Source: Planctomycetia bacterium (GTDB taxonomy: Bacteria > Planctomycetota > Phycisphaerae > UBA1845 > UTPLA1). Taken from it: a stretch of DNA of 64,000 bases. The DNA lies in contig JABTTW010000001.1 of the NCBI GenBank assembly GCA_015075745.1, forward strand, positions 620,001 to 684,000. The letters are read 5' to 3'. The notes beneath the pieces are model-generated. The model made no database searches. It was given only the letters and a program-made list of their open reading frames with translations, and was not told the origin of the DNA. The translations under genes were made by a program, and so were the position numbers. How positions within the stretch are numbered: position 1 is the first letter of the stretch; the number at the start of each line of letters is the position of its first letter. Positions 43,975 through 51,268 of the stretch are shown one piece after another.

Positions 43975-44945
43975 CGAGCCCGGCGCGCCGCAGGGAGGCG
44001 GTGCAGGAGGCGCAGACGGCATGCGAGGTGTCGGAGCGTCGGGCGTGTGAGGTGGTTGGTCAGCCGCGAAGCACTCAGCGGTACGAGCCGCTCGTGGTGG
44101 AGGATGAGCCGATGCTGGTGCGCGCGATGCATGAGCAGGTACGACACCATCCCCGGTATGGCTACCGTCGGGTCTGGGCGCTCTTGCGGGGTGAGGGCTG
44201 GAAGGTGAACCGCAAGCGAGTTTATCGCTTGTGGCGGAAGGAAGGGTTTCGAGTGCCTCGAAGGCAGCACAAGAAGCGCAGATTGGGCCATAGCGACGGG
44301 GGGATTCTGCGTCATCGCCCGGAACACCCCAACCACGTCTGGGCCTGGGATTTCATCCATGACCGGGATGAGGGCCATCGGTCGCTGAAGTGGTTGACGC
44401 TGGTCGACGAGTACACCCGGGAGTGCCTGGCGTTGGAAGTCGAGCGCGGCATGACCGCCTCGGTGATCATCGACATCGTCGCCCAGGTGATCCTCATTCG
44501 CGGGGCGCCGCGGTTCCTCCGCAGTGACAACGGTCCGGAGTTCATCGCCCAGGCGCTGCGAAGCTACTTGGAGGCGGCGCAGATTGGCACGCTCTACATC
44601 GAGCCGGGCAGCCCCTGGGAGAACGGCTACTCCGAGAGCTTCAATGGCAAGCTGCGCGATGAACTGCTCAATGCCGAGTCTTTCGCCGATCTGCGCGAGG
44701 CCAAGGTCCTGGCGGCCACCTGGCAAAATGATTACAACCACCATCGGCCGCATTCGTCGCTGGGCTATCAGACGCCGGCGGCGTATGCGGCCCAGTGTAG
44801 ATCGGAAGCCTTGGGGGCCCTGCCCCCAAACCCCCGCCAAGGGCTCTGCCCCTGGACCCCGGCTTCTTCCCCTCCTGCCGGTTCGCTATCAGCGCCTGCG
44901 CAGGATCGAAAAGTGGACTCGACTCTCATAGCAACTGGTACATAA
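43965..44945 (+). CDS. IS3-family transposase OrfB (DDE integrase), made by -1 frameshift
   Basis: After the shift at GGGAAAA the frame continues GKIASPARRREAV. The catalytic core holds WAWDFIHDRD (first Asp), LRSDNGPEF (second Asp) and NGYSESFNGKLRDELL (Glu), with HRPHSSLGYQTPAAYA closing the domain. The last 50 residues (LPPNPRQGLCPW...) are not part of the family and come from a GC-rich low-complexity stretch before the right inverted repeat. The frame is intact from the shift site to its stop. Confidence 0.9.
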   Translation, partial: GKIASPARRREAVQEAQTACEVSERRACEVVGQPRSTQRYEPLVVEDEPMLVRAMHEQVRHHPRYGYRRVWALLRGEGWKVNRKRVYRLWRKEGFRVPRRQHKKRRLGHSDGGILRHRPEHPNHVWAWDFIHDRDEGHRSLKWLTLVDEYTRECLALEVERGMTASVIIDIVAQVILIRGAPRFLRSDNGPEFIAQALRSYLEAAQIGTLYIEPGSPWENGYSESFNGKLRDELLNAESFADLREAKVLAATWQNDYNHHRPHSSLGYQTPAAYAAQCRSEALGALPPNPRQGLCPWTPASSPPAGSLSAPAQDRKVDSTLIATGT

Positions 44946-44973
44946 ATTGGGGGCAGGTCACCAGGCTTCAAAA

Positions 44974-44993
44974 TGCGAGAAAGGATTCACGCA
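44974..44993. repeat. Half-copy of the GTGCGAGAA repeat
   Basis: TGCGAGAAAGGATTCACGCA matches the hairpin half of the repeat at 22779-22826. It lies 13 bp beyond the right end of the IS element and next to the 3' end of the SPFH gene. Confidence 0.55.
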
Positions 44994-45001
44994 CCAGCCG
45001 C

Positions 45002-46762
45002 CTACACGACTTCGTTGGAAGTGACCAGACTCGCCGCGTCCTGCACCGAGTGGCCGCAGAGTTGGCCGATGGAGATGACCGCCGTCGGTTCGGCCGGGTC
45101 TTCGATCCGCCAGATGACGAGCTGGTCGCGGCGGTCGTTGATGCCGGCGATCCACGGCCCGGCCGCCAGGGCCCAGCGCATCGGCTGGCCCGCCGCGTAC
45201 TTCGTGCTCACCTGCTCGCCGGGGATCATCATCTCCAGATGCGGCCGCCGGTCGGCGATCAGCAGGCGCGGCACCCCGCCGCCCTCCAGAAAAACGATCG
45301 ACTCCACCGCGCTGCCGCAGGCAAAGCGCAGCGAATCCATCAACTGCGGCGCATCGGCCCGCCACGAGACGATCTGCCCCGACTCCAGCCCCGCGTAAAT
45401 CGCCCCTTCAGCGAGGGTCAGCGCTGTGACACTGGCCGGCGCGTTCATGACGATCGGCTCGGCCTCGCCGTCCGGCCCGATGCCCACGACGCGGCGATCG
45501 ACGGCCATCCACGCCGTGCCTTTATCATCCGTCCGCAGGTCGCGCACCGACTTGGCCGTGAGGAACAGCTCGGCGCGCGGCAGATCGAAATGATCCGTCC
45601 TGCGAAGGGCCCACTCGATCAGCCCCACCTCCGAGTGCGTCGCCAGAAGCCGCTCGCCGATGACCGCCGCCGCGTTCACCCCGCCGCGAAGGGGCCGGTC
45701 CACGTCGAAGAGGAAGGTCAGCCGCGGGTCCTGCTCGGTCCGCAGCACATGCACGCCGCGCTTCGCCCCCGCCAGCACGACCGACTTACCCTCCCAGGTC
45801 CCCGCGTGCACCGAGCGCAGCGGGCCCGCGTCGCCGGCCAGCGACAATCGGCGCGTCGGCCTCGCCGGCGATGCCGGGTCGAACCACAGCAGTTCATCCC
45901 CGGCGACGATCAGAATCGTGTGCGACTGCGCGGCGCCGCCTTGCCGCGCGAGCAGCGCCTGATACAGCCCCCCGCGCTGAAGCGGATCAAACGCGCGGAT
46001 CAGCTCCACCAGCGAGCTGCCCTTGTTCTTTTCCGCCATCGCCTGAAGACGATCGAGCGTGTCGGCCAGCTCGGTCAGCCGCTGCCGCCTGGCATCGGAC
46101 GACAGCTCCCGCAGCTTCTGCTCCGCCGCGATGCGATCGGCCCGAAGCTTCTGCACGCGCTGGGCCTCGGCCGCCCGGGCGAAGTCCTTCGACGCCGTGA
46201 CGATGCGCGCGTCGCCGACCAATTCCAGCCCCGACGAAAAGCCGACCGGCTTGAACGCATCCTCCAGAATGGCGTCGAACTGCGGCCAGGTCTGCGGCGA
46301 GAGCAGGTCCGCCGCGCTGCGGGCCTTCACAAAGGTCTCCACCGCCGAATGAACCGCCTCGGCGCAGTACGTCTGCAGCGCGTCCAGCGTCACCGCCGCG
46401 GCACTGCCCATCAGGCGATCGCAAAAGCCCGCCAGCTCGGTGCGCTCCGCCACCACCCTGACCTGAAGGCCGACCGACGCGGACAGTTCAAAACCGTCGG
46501 AGGAACTGAGCCGATCGAAGTTGTACCCCAGCGAAAAAGGCGCTTTGCGAACGAACATCACGCGGACAGCGCCGTCGGCCTCAATCATCGAACCGGGCCC
46601 CGCGACGCGCGGCGAGCCCACTTGCGGCCAGACCATCGCGGAGCAGTCCGGCGGAAGCACCAGCGAACGCGTCAGGAACGAAAAGACGTCCCCCGCCGCC
46701 GCCCGCCGCGCCACCAGCCGCTCGTCGCCCAGAAAATTCGAGATTTCAAATTTGGTCGTCAT
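45002..46762 (-). CDS. SPFH-like domain, coiled coil and beta-propeller protein of the ESCRT-like locus
   Basis: Residues 1-205 follow the SPFH/band-7 pattern: VLPPDCSAMVWPQVG, FVRKAPFSLGYNF, a strand repeat (SSDGFELSASVGLQVRVV), then helices with SAVETFVKARSAADLL and GLELVGDARIVTASKDF. A charged coiled coil (about 205-275, RADRIAAEQKLRELSSDARRQRL) leads to repeated WD40-like beta strands (about 285-570). SPFH proteins scaffold membrane domains and are known partners of PspA, a bacterial ESCRT-III relative. It is the last gene of the leftward cluster, 44 bp after the ATPase. ATG 46762 is used; a TTG at 46810 overlapping the ATPase stop is an alternative. Confidence 0.68.
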   Translation of the reverse strand: MTTKFEISNFLGDERLVARRAAAGDVFSFLTRSLVLPPDCSAMVWPQVGSPRVAGPGSMIEADGAVRVMFVRKAPFSLGYNFDRLSSSDGFELSASVGLQVRVVAERTELAGFCDRLMGSAAAVTLDALQTYCAEAVHSAVETFVKARSAADLLSPQTWPQFDAILEDAFKPVGFSSGLELVGDARIVTASKDFARAAEAQRVQKLRADRIAAEQKLRELSSDARRQRLTELADTLDRLQAMAEKNKGSSLVELIRAFDPLQRGGLYQALLARQGGAAQSHTILIVAGDELLWFDPASPARPTRRLSLAGDAGPLRSVHAGTWEGKSVVLAGAKRGVHVLRTEQDPRLTFLFDVDRPLRGGVNAAAVIGERLLATHSEVGLIEWALRRTDHFDLPRAELFLTAKSVRDLRTDDKGTAWMAVDRRVVGIGPDGEAEPIVMNAPASVTALTLAEGAIYAGLESGQIVSWRADAPQLMDSLRFACGSAVESIVFLEGGGVPRLLIADRRPHLEMMIPGEQVSTKYAAGQPMRWALAAGPWIAGINDRRDQLVIWRIEDPAEPTAVISIGQLCGHSVQDAASLVTSNEVV

Positions 46763-46806
46763 TGCGTTGATTGTAGATTGCGCCGCACGACATATCAGGA
46801 AGTTTG

Positions 46807-47925
46807 TCAATGCGACTTTGAGAACTCTTCAAAGCGGATCAGGTCCTTCTTCCGCACCGACGGGCCGACCGCTTCAATCGCCGCGACCAGGTCCGCCTTG
46901 CCGATCGCCCCCGCTCCCGCGCCGCCGACGGCCTTCATGAAGGGAATCGTCGCCGCCCGCTCGGCCACCGCCTTGATGTCCGCCCCGCTGTAGCCGTCGA
47001 GCAGCCGCACCATCTCGGCGAAGTCGATGTCCGCCGCCAGCGGCCGCTTGCCGAGGTATATCTCGAGCAGCTTGAAGCGCGCCGGCTCATCCGGCAGCGG
47101 CACATAGACCTTCGCATCAAACCGCCCCGGCCGCATGACCGCCGCGTCCAGGGCCCACGGCTCGTTCGTCGCGCCGACGAAAAGCAGCGAGCGCGTCGAG
47201 CTTCGATCGAACCCTTCCAGTTCCTGCAATATCTGCGGCACCACGCGCGTCATGACGCTGCTGTTCGAATCGCGCCGGCTCGGCACCAGCGACTCGATCT
47301 CGTCGATGAAGATGATCGCCCGCGCCTCGGCCTTCGCCGCCGTGAACAGCTTGCGAATGTTCTGCTCCGCCTCGCCGACCCACTTCGAAAGCACCTGCGC
47401 CGGGCTGATGACGAACATCGTCGCGTCGATCTCGCAGGCGATGGCCTTGGCGATCATCGTCTTGCCTGTGCCGGGCGGGCCATAGAGCAAGAGCCCCCCG
47501 CCTGTGGAGATGCCATACCGCTGCGCCAACTCCGCATGGGCGAAGGGGTAGATCATCTTCAGGCGTATCTCGTGCTTGACGTCTTCCAGCCCGGCGATGT
47601 CGTCGAAGCGGATGCTCGGCTTGTCGCGGACGATCCAGTCCTGGGCGTTGGCCCCCTTCTCGTCTTCATCGCCGCTGGCCGCGCGGCGCCGCTCCTCTTT
47701 GCGATGCTCGCCCTTGAGATCGCACTGCTTGGCAAACTCGATCAACTCGGCCGCCATCGCCTTGCGCCGCTGGCGCTGCGCGGCGTCGGAGGTCTCCGCG
47801 GCGATCTTGATCATCGCATCGGCCGCCTGCATGAGAAACGGCTTGGCCGCGGGATAGTCCCCGTTCTTGTAGGCGGCGAGGCCGCGTTCTTTCAGGCGTT
47901 CGAAGGTATCGTAGGAGACGGACAT
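46807..47925 (-). CDS. Vps4-like AAA ATPase with N-terminal MIT-like domain
   Basis: The 372-residue product has a three-helix MIT-like bundle at residues 5-70 (AYKNGDYPAAKPFLMQAADA). A charged linker and a single AAA module follow: DDIAGLEDVKHEIR (107-120), Walker A GPPGTGKT (149-156), pore loop SKWVGEAE (180-187), Walker B IIFIDEIESL (204-213), sensor GATN (251-254) and RPGRFD (265-270). It closes with YVPLPDEPARFKLLEIYLG and GYSGADIKAVAERAA. The KWxGExE loop and this layout are the marks of the Vps4/katanin clade, whose members disassemble ESCRT-III filaments. ATG 47925 fits the MIT start. It lies between three Snf7-like genes and the SPFH gene. Confidence 0.85.
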   Translation of the reverse strand: MSVSYDTFERLKERGLAAYKNGDYPAAKPFLMQAADAMIKIAAETSDAAQRQRRKAMAAELIEFAKQCDLKGEHRKEERRRAASGDEDEKGANAQDWIVRDKPSIRFDDIAGLEDVKHEIRLKMIYPFAHAELAQRYGISTGGGLLLYGPPGTGKTMIAKAIACEIDATMFVISPAQVLSKWVGEAEQNIRKLFTAAKAEARAIIFIDEIESLVPSRRDSNSSVMTRVVPQILQELEGFDRSSTRSLLFVGATNEPWALDAAVMRPGRFDAKVYVPLPDEPARFKLLEIYLGKRPLAADIDFAEMVRLLDGYSGADIKAVAERAATIPFMKAVGGAGAGAIGKADLVAAIEAVGPSVRKKDLIRFEEFSKSH

Positions 47926-48022
47926 GGTTGAATAGTGAGTAATGATGAATGGAGAATCAAGTAACAACAACAGCCGCTATAGACGAAATTCCGAGGCCCC
48001 TCGACCTAAGCTTGATTACGAA

Positions 48023-48784
48023 TCAACCGCCGAGCAATAGCGCCCCACCTATCGTCCCTAGTTTGTCGAGGACATCAGACTGAGACTGCGCGCTCAGAAT
48101 ATGCTGATCCCAAATACCCACCGGCAACAGAATCGGGGCATTGAGTTTTTCATCGAGTTCACTCGAAAGCTGTGTGTACGCCGATTTAGAAAAGCTGTTG
48201 AACTCGACGGCCCACAGCTTGCACTCATCTGCCAGAATCTGCCACTTGGGAAATACCGTTCCGCCGACGGCTCCGCTCATCGCGGTTTGATTCGGATGTT
48301 CGTTCATCCAGTTTAGATGGTCATACAGTACGGCCAGCTCACCAAGAAAACCTTGTAGGCGCTCAGATGTGCCTTTCGCGAGCGGATCAACCCCATTAGT
48401 TGACCTCGAGGCCAGTTCATCTCGCAATCTGCGAATAGTACCAGGCCACTCTTTTTGCCATTCGGGCAACTGGGCCCTTTCAGACGTCGTAAACATGTTG
48501 TTCCAGTATGCGACCGTCTCAGATTCGGAATTGCCACCCCAAAACCAAACCATGGCAATCACAATCAGTACAACTATCCAGAGCCTTGATTTCTTTGTCT
48601 CCGAAGCTGGTTGCGGAACCTGCTCTGGGTTGCCTGCGTTCCTTGTTTCACTAGGCCAAGCCTTTGTCATGCCCCTGATCACAAATGCGTTTCCGCAGGA
48701 CTTGCACTTAGTCTTCTTCCCTAGATCGCTGATCTCTGCTGCAAAAATGTGAGAACATGACGGACACTGGGTTCTCTCAAACAT
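48023..48784 (-). CDS. Zinc-ribbon, single-pass membrane protein of the inserted segment
   Basis: From ATG 48784 (AGGAGG 7 nt upstream) the 253-residue product starts with a zinc ribbon (CPSCSHIFAAEISDLGKKTKCKSC), then a membrane helix (about 65-83, LWIVVLIVIAMVWFWGG). The rest is a helical, probably extracytoplasmic region with many Trp and Glu residues. GC content is clearly lower than in the ESCRT-like genes on either side, so it probably arrived with the insertion. No family was recognised. Confidence 0.65.
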   Translation of the reverse strand: MFERTQCPSCSHIFAAEISDLGKKTKCKSCGNAFVIRGMTKAWPSETRNAGNPEQVPQPASETKKSRLWIVVLIVIAMVWFWGGNSESETVAYWNNMFTTSERAQLPEWQKEWPGTIRRLRDELASRSTNGVDPLAKGTSERLQGFLGELAVLYDHLNWMNEHPNQTAMSGAVGGTVFPKWQILADECKLWAVEFNSFSKSAYTQLSSELDEKLNAPILLPVGIWDQHILSAQSQSDVLDKLGTIGGALLLGG

Positions 48785-48817
48785 CCCTCGGCCTCCTCGA
48801 AACCTGACGATCAAGAC

Positions 48818-49243
48818 TCACGTTGGTTTAGCCCTTTCCAATTGCATTGTTCGGAGATTGTGATTGACGTATTTCCCCTTTATTAACCATCCAAGACAGA
48901 CGCTAATTACGATTGGGTCATGTCCCTTATGGGCAAGTGCGTTCTCGGCCTCAACAATTGAAATCCTGGAATCGACTGCGGCATTGAGTATCTCACGTAG
49001 GTCGCAAATAAGTTGCGTGCATGGTTCTGGTCCGCCGATCTGCCAATACTTTACTTCGAGTTCCGTCCATACCCCTATAGGGGTCTGATAAAACCGGCGA
49101 CACTCTTTCTGTCGATCGTTCTCACATTGATCAATATCATTGCTGATGGCACAAGGCGATATTCTCATAGTTGCACCAGCACTGTTTGATAATTCTGTCG
49201 GTTCGGGCCACTCAAACTGTTCTGCTGTTGGATCAAACGACAT
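48818..49243 (-). CDS. Hypothetical protein of the inserted segment
   Basis: The 141-residue product begins MSFDPTAEQFEWPEP. GGAG lies 5 nt before the ATG. A middle region (CENDRQKECRRFYQTPIGVWTELEVKYWQIGG) and a helical C-terminus (AVDSRISIVEAENALAHKGHDPIVISVCLGWLIKGKYV, possibly winged-helix-like) are the only visible features. GC content is low relative to its neighbours. It precedes the zinc-ribbon membrane protein gene by 33 bp and may be co-transcribed with it. Confidence 0.6.
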   Translation of the reverse strand: MSFDPTAEQFEWPEPTELSNSAGATMRISPCAISNDIDQCENDRQKECRRFYQTPIGVWTELEVKYWQIGGPEPCTQLICDLREILNAAVDSRISIVEAENALAHKGHDPIVISVCLGWLIKGKYVNHNLRTMQLERAKPT

Positions 49244-49360
49244 GATTGCTCCAAGTTGCTTGTTGACCGTTCACACTTCCGGCGAATTGCGCCAACTACG
49301 CCTTCCAAACCACTGAACCCCTTAGGGGCACGAATCATTCGAATCGCGAAAACTCCACTT

Positions 49361-49426
49361 CTACTTCGCTTCCTTCTGCCCGGCGTTCTTTACCGCGTTG
49401 AGTTCCACCCGCAGCGCGTCGAGTTC
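49361..49426 (-). pseudogene. Detached 3' end of an ESCRT-III-like gene
   Basis: The minus strand encodes ELDALRVELNAVKNAG then QKEAK and a TAG stop. This is the C-terminal tail of the intact gene at 50092-50700, which reads ELDALRAELN at the same place. Over 65 bases the two copies differ at six sites, five of them silent. No start codon is attached. It lies just beyond the DUF5615 gene, so the toxin-antitoxin pair sits between the intact tail and this copy. Confidence 0.85.
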
Positions 49427-49433
49427 AAACACG

Positions 49434-49790
49434 TTACTCGCGGGCATCCTGGGACACACGAATCCGCTCACCACGGATCGTAATAATGGCCCCGGCTTCA
49501 AGAGCCTCTCCGTGGTTTTCCAACACCATTTTCAGTAAGTCAATCCGCCGTTGGACGGCCACGTCCGGCATTCGGATGATCCCTGCGTGTGGCTGGTCAC
49601 GCACAAACACCAGTGCGCCAAAGTCTTTGTCAATGGTGATAAGAACCCTGCCCTGCTCGCGGGCCCACCGCAGTAGAATTTCGTCGCCAGGGTCCGGCCC
49701 GAGCGCCGGAGCATAGATTGAATCATGCCCCGATTCCCTGAGCCAATCGGACAAGCGCAACCCAATGCACCGATCCACCAGGAATCTCAT
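49434..49790 (-). CDS. DUF5615 PIN-like toxin component
   Basis: From ATG 49790 the 118-residue product starts MRFLVDRCIGLRLSDWL and continues PGDEILLRWAREQGRVLITIDKDFGALVF. This carries the first Asp (LVD), the acidic centre and the TxDxDF motif of DUF5615, a PIN-domain relative with likely RNase activity. The start overlaps the DUF433 stop (ATGA). DUF433-DUF5615 pairs are known toxin-antitoxin modules. The 3' end lies 7 bp from the detached ESCRT-III tail. Confidence 0.82.
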   Translation of the reverse strand: MRFLVDRCIGLRLSDWLRESGHDSIYAPALGPDPGDEILLRWAREQGRVLITIDKDFGALVFVRDQPHAGIIRMPDVAVQRRIDLLKMVLENHGEALEAGAIITIRGERIRVSQDARE

Positions 49791-50032
49791 GCCGACACTC
49801 TGACGCAATCCAGTGAGTCATTCGCAATCACCGCGTGGGCATAAGCGAGACACGCCTGAATATCCTCCGGTTTGAGGTCCGGGTAGTCGCCAAGCAGCGT
49901 TTCGACAGTCTCGCCTTGGGCCAAGAGGCTCAGGATCAATTCCACCGATATGCGCATGTCACGAACGATCGGCTTGCCGCCGAAAACGTCCGGGCGCGAC
50001 GTGATGCGTTCCAGCAGACCTTCTTTCGTCAT
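49787..50032 (-). CDS. DUF433 antitoxin component
   Basis: The 81-residue product matches DUF433: ITSRPDVFGGKPIVRDMRISVELILSLLAQGETVETLLGDYPDLKPEDIQACLAYA. It is a small helix-turn-helix protein and the usual antitoxin partner of DUF5615/PIN-like toxins. It is coupled to the downstream toxin gene by ATGA and lies 59 bp beyond the ESCRT-III-like gene. Confidence 0.85.
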   Translation of the reverse strand: MTKEGLLERITSRPDVFGGKPIVRDMRISVELILSLLAQGETVETLLGDYPDLKPEDIQACLAYAHAVIANDSLDCVRVSA

Positions 50033-50091
50033 CGCAATGTCTCCCGTAGGTCTACGCTATTGTATCCCCTGGCAACAACTGACTCCAAGAG

Positions 50092-50700
50092 TTACTTCGC
50101 TTCCTTCTGCCCCGCGTTCTTCACCGCGTTCAGCTCCGCGCGCAGCGCGTCGAGTTCGTCCACGTCCTTGGCGTGTTCCGCCTCGCTTTCCGCCTCGATC
50201 ATCGCGTCGATCTCCTGCTCGGTCACGACTTCCCTCGGCACCTCGGCCGTGTCGCTCGCGGCGATGTCCTCGACCGTCTCGAGGAACATGCTCATCCGCT
50301 CTTCCATGCTCTGACTCTGGGCCATCGCCTTTTCCCACTCGGTCTGGGTGCGCACGAGGTCGGTCTGGCCGAACATCCGGCCGATCTCCGAGGCCATCGT
50401 CCCCATCGCCTGGGCGAAATCGCTCGACGCCTCGGCCTGCCGTTTGATGATCAGCGCGTTCTTCACGGCGAGCAGTTGCCGCTCGAGCATCTTCTTCACC
50501 GTCGCCGTCTTCTTGAGCGAGTTGCGGATGAAGATGTACTGCGAGTTATCGCCGATCTGCTTGGCCCGTCGGGCGTTCTTGATGAACTCGTTGGTGAACT
50601 TGTTCTGCTCCGAGATCGACTTCTCAATCCGCCGGATGCCCTGGCGAATCTTGATGTCCCGCTCGATCCGCCGCTCTTCTTCGCTCTTGAATAGACTCAT
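50092..50700 (-). CDS. ESCRT-III (Snf7/CHMP)-like protein with MIM1-like tail
   Basis: The 202-residue all-helical product starts MSLFKSEEERRIER, a short amphipathic N-terminus, then a basic helical hairpin (RQGIRRIEKSISEQNKFTNEFIKNARRAKQIGD and RNSLKKTATVKKMLERQLLAVKNALIIKRQ). The following SSDFAQAMGTMASEIGRM and SMEERMSMFLETVED resemble the matching helices of CHMP1/2/3. An acidic half ends in LRAELNAVK, close to the MIM1 pattern LxxRLxxLK that binds Vps4 MIT domains. A basic N-half and acidic C-half are typical of ESCRT-III. The start overlaps the previous gene by ATGA. Confidence 0.75.
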   Translation of the reverse strand: MSLFKSEEERRIERDIKIRQGIRRIEKSISEQNKFTNEFIKNARRAKQIGDNSQYIFIRNSLKKTATVKKMLERQLLAVKNALIIKRQAEASSDFAQAMGTMASEIGRMFGQTDLVRTQTEWEKAMAQSQSMEERMSMFLETVEDIAASDTAEVPREVVTEQEIDAMIEAESEAEHAKDVDELDALRAELNAVKNAGQKEAK

Positions 50701-51266
50701 CTCGGCTCCTCGCCTTCTCGCCGTCGCTCAATGGTCACTGCCTCGCTGCGCGATTCGTCGCTGTCCTCGGCCTCGCCTGACAAGGCCTTGACCGCCTGCT
50801 CGTGCGCCGTCGTGTCGCTCGTCAACCGATGCCCGCAGCGACCGCAATAGGTCGCCCGCAGATTCACCACCGGCGCGGTACAGCTCGGGCAGGCCGCCGG
50901 CGTCTTCGTCTCATAGGCCGCGTCATCCATCAGGAACGCTTCGAGCATCGCCCCGATACTCGAACTCCGCGGATGCTCCCCGAAAGAAATCGCGGCGATC
51001 GTCTGTCCTCGCTTTCGGCTCAATTCCACATCGACATACGCCCGGTGCTTCGGCTTATCGAGAAAATAGGTCGAGGCCATCTGAAGCATGCCGGAGATGC
51101 CATCATCGGTCCTGCCATGCTGCGCCGGCACATCGGCATCCGCCTCGATCCGCAGACACTCCGCATACCACGGCGTCGTCACCTTGCAGCCCCGCCGCGC
51201 GGCGAACTGCATGATCGCCCGGCGAACCTGGTCCTTGCTGTGATCGACCGCCGCTTCGAGTGCCAC
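50697..51266 (-). CDS. Zinc-ribbon protein of the ESCRT-like locus
   Basis: The 189-residue product begins at a GTG 2 nt after the preceding stop. An alpha/beta region (about 1-105, ending YVDVELSRKRGQTIAAISFGEH) is followed by a zinc ribbon (CPSCTAPVVNLRATYCGRCG, about 125-144) and a charged disordered tail. No family was recognised. Tight spacing to both neighbours, both ESCRT-III-like genes, marks it as part of the same operon. Confidence 0.7.
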   Translation of the reverse strand: MALEAAVDHSKDQVRRAIMQFAARRGCKVTTPWYAECLRIEADADVPAQHGRTDDGISGMLQMASTYFLDKPKHRAYVDVELSRKRGQTIAAISFGEHPRSSSIGAMLEAFLMDDAAYETKTPAACPSCTAPVVNLRATYCGRCGHRLTSDTTAHEQAVKALSGEAEDSDESRSEAVTIERRREGEEPR

Positions 51267-51268
51267 CG

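Larger units (their letters stand above)
43627..44960 (+). mobile_element. Complete IS3-family insertion sequence (IS407-like), 1334 bp
   Basis: The ends are imperfect inverted repeats: TGACCTGCTCCCC...CCAGTTCTTATGAGAGTC on the left and, read inward from the right, TGACCTGCCCCC...CCAGTTGCTATGAGAGTC. The 4-bp sequence CCAG flanks both sides (43623-43626 and 44961-44964), the expected target duplication. Inside are orfA and orfB in the -1 relation with a slippery heptamer. Nothing suggests inactivation, so it may be a recent arrival. Confidence 0.9.

Noticed and set aside
45050-46993. 647-codon plus-strand open frame antisense to the SPFH gene
   Set aside because: The translation is Arg/His-rich without motifs; the minus-strand frame fits the operon and shows SPFH and propeller patterns.
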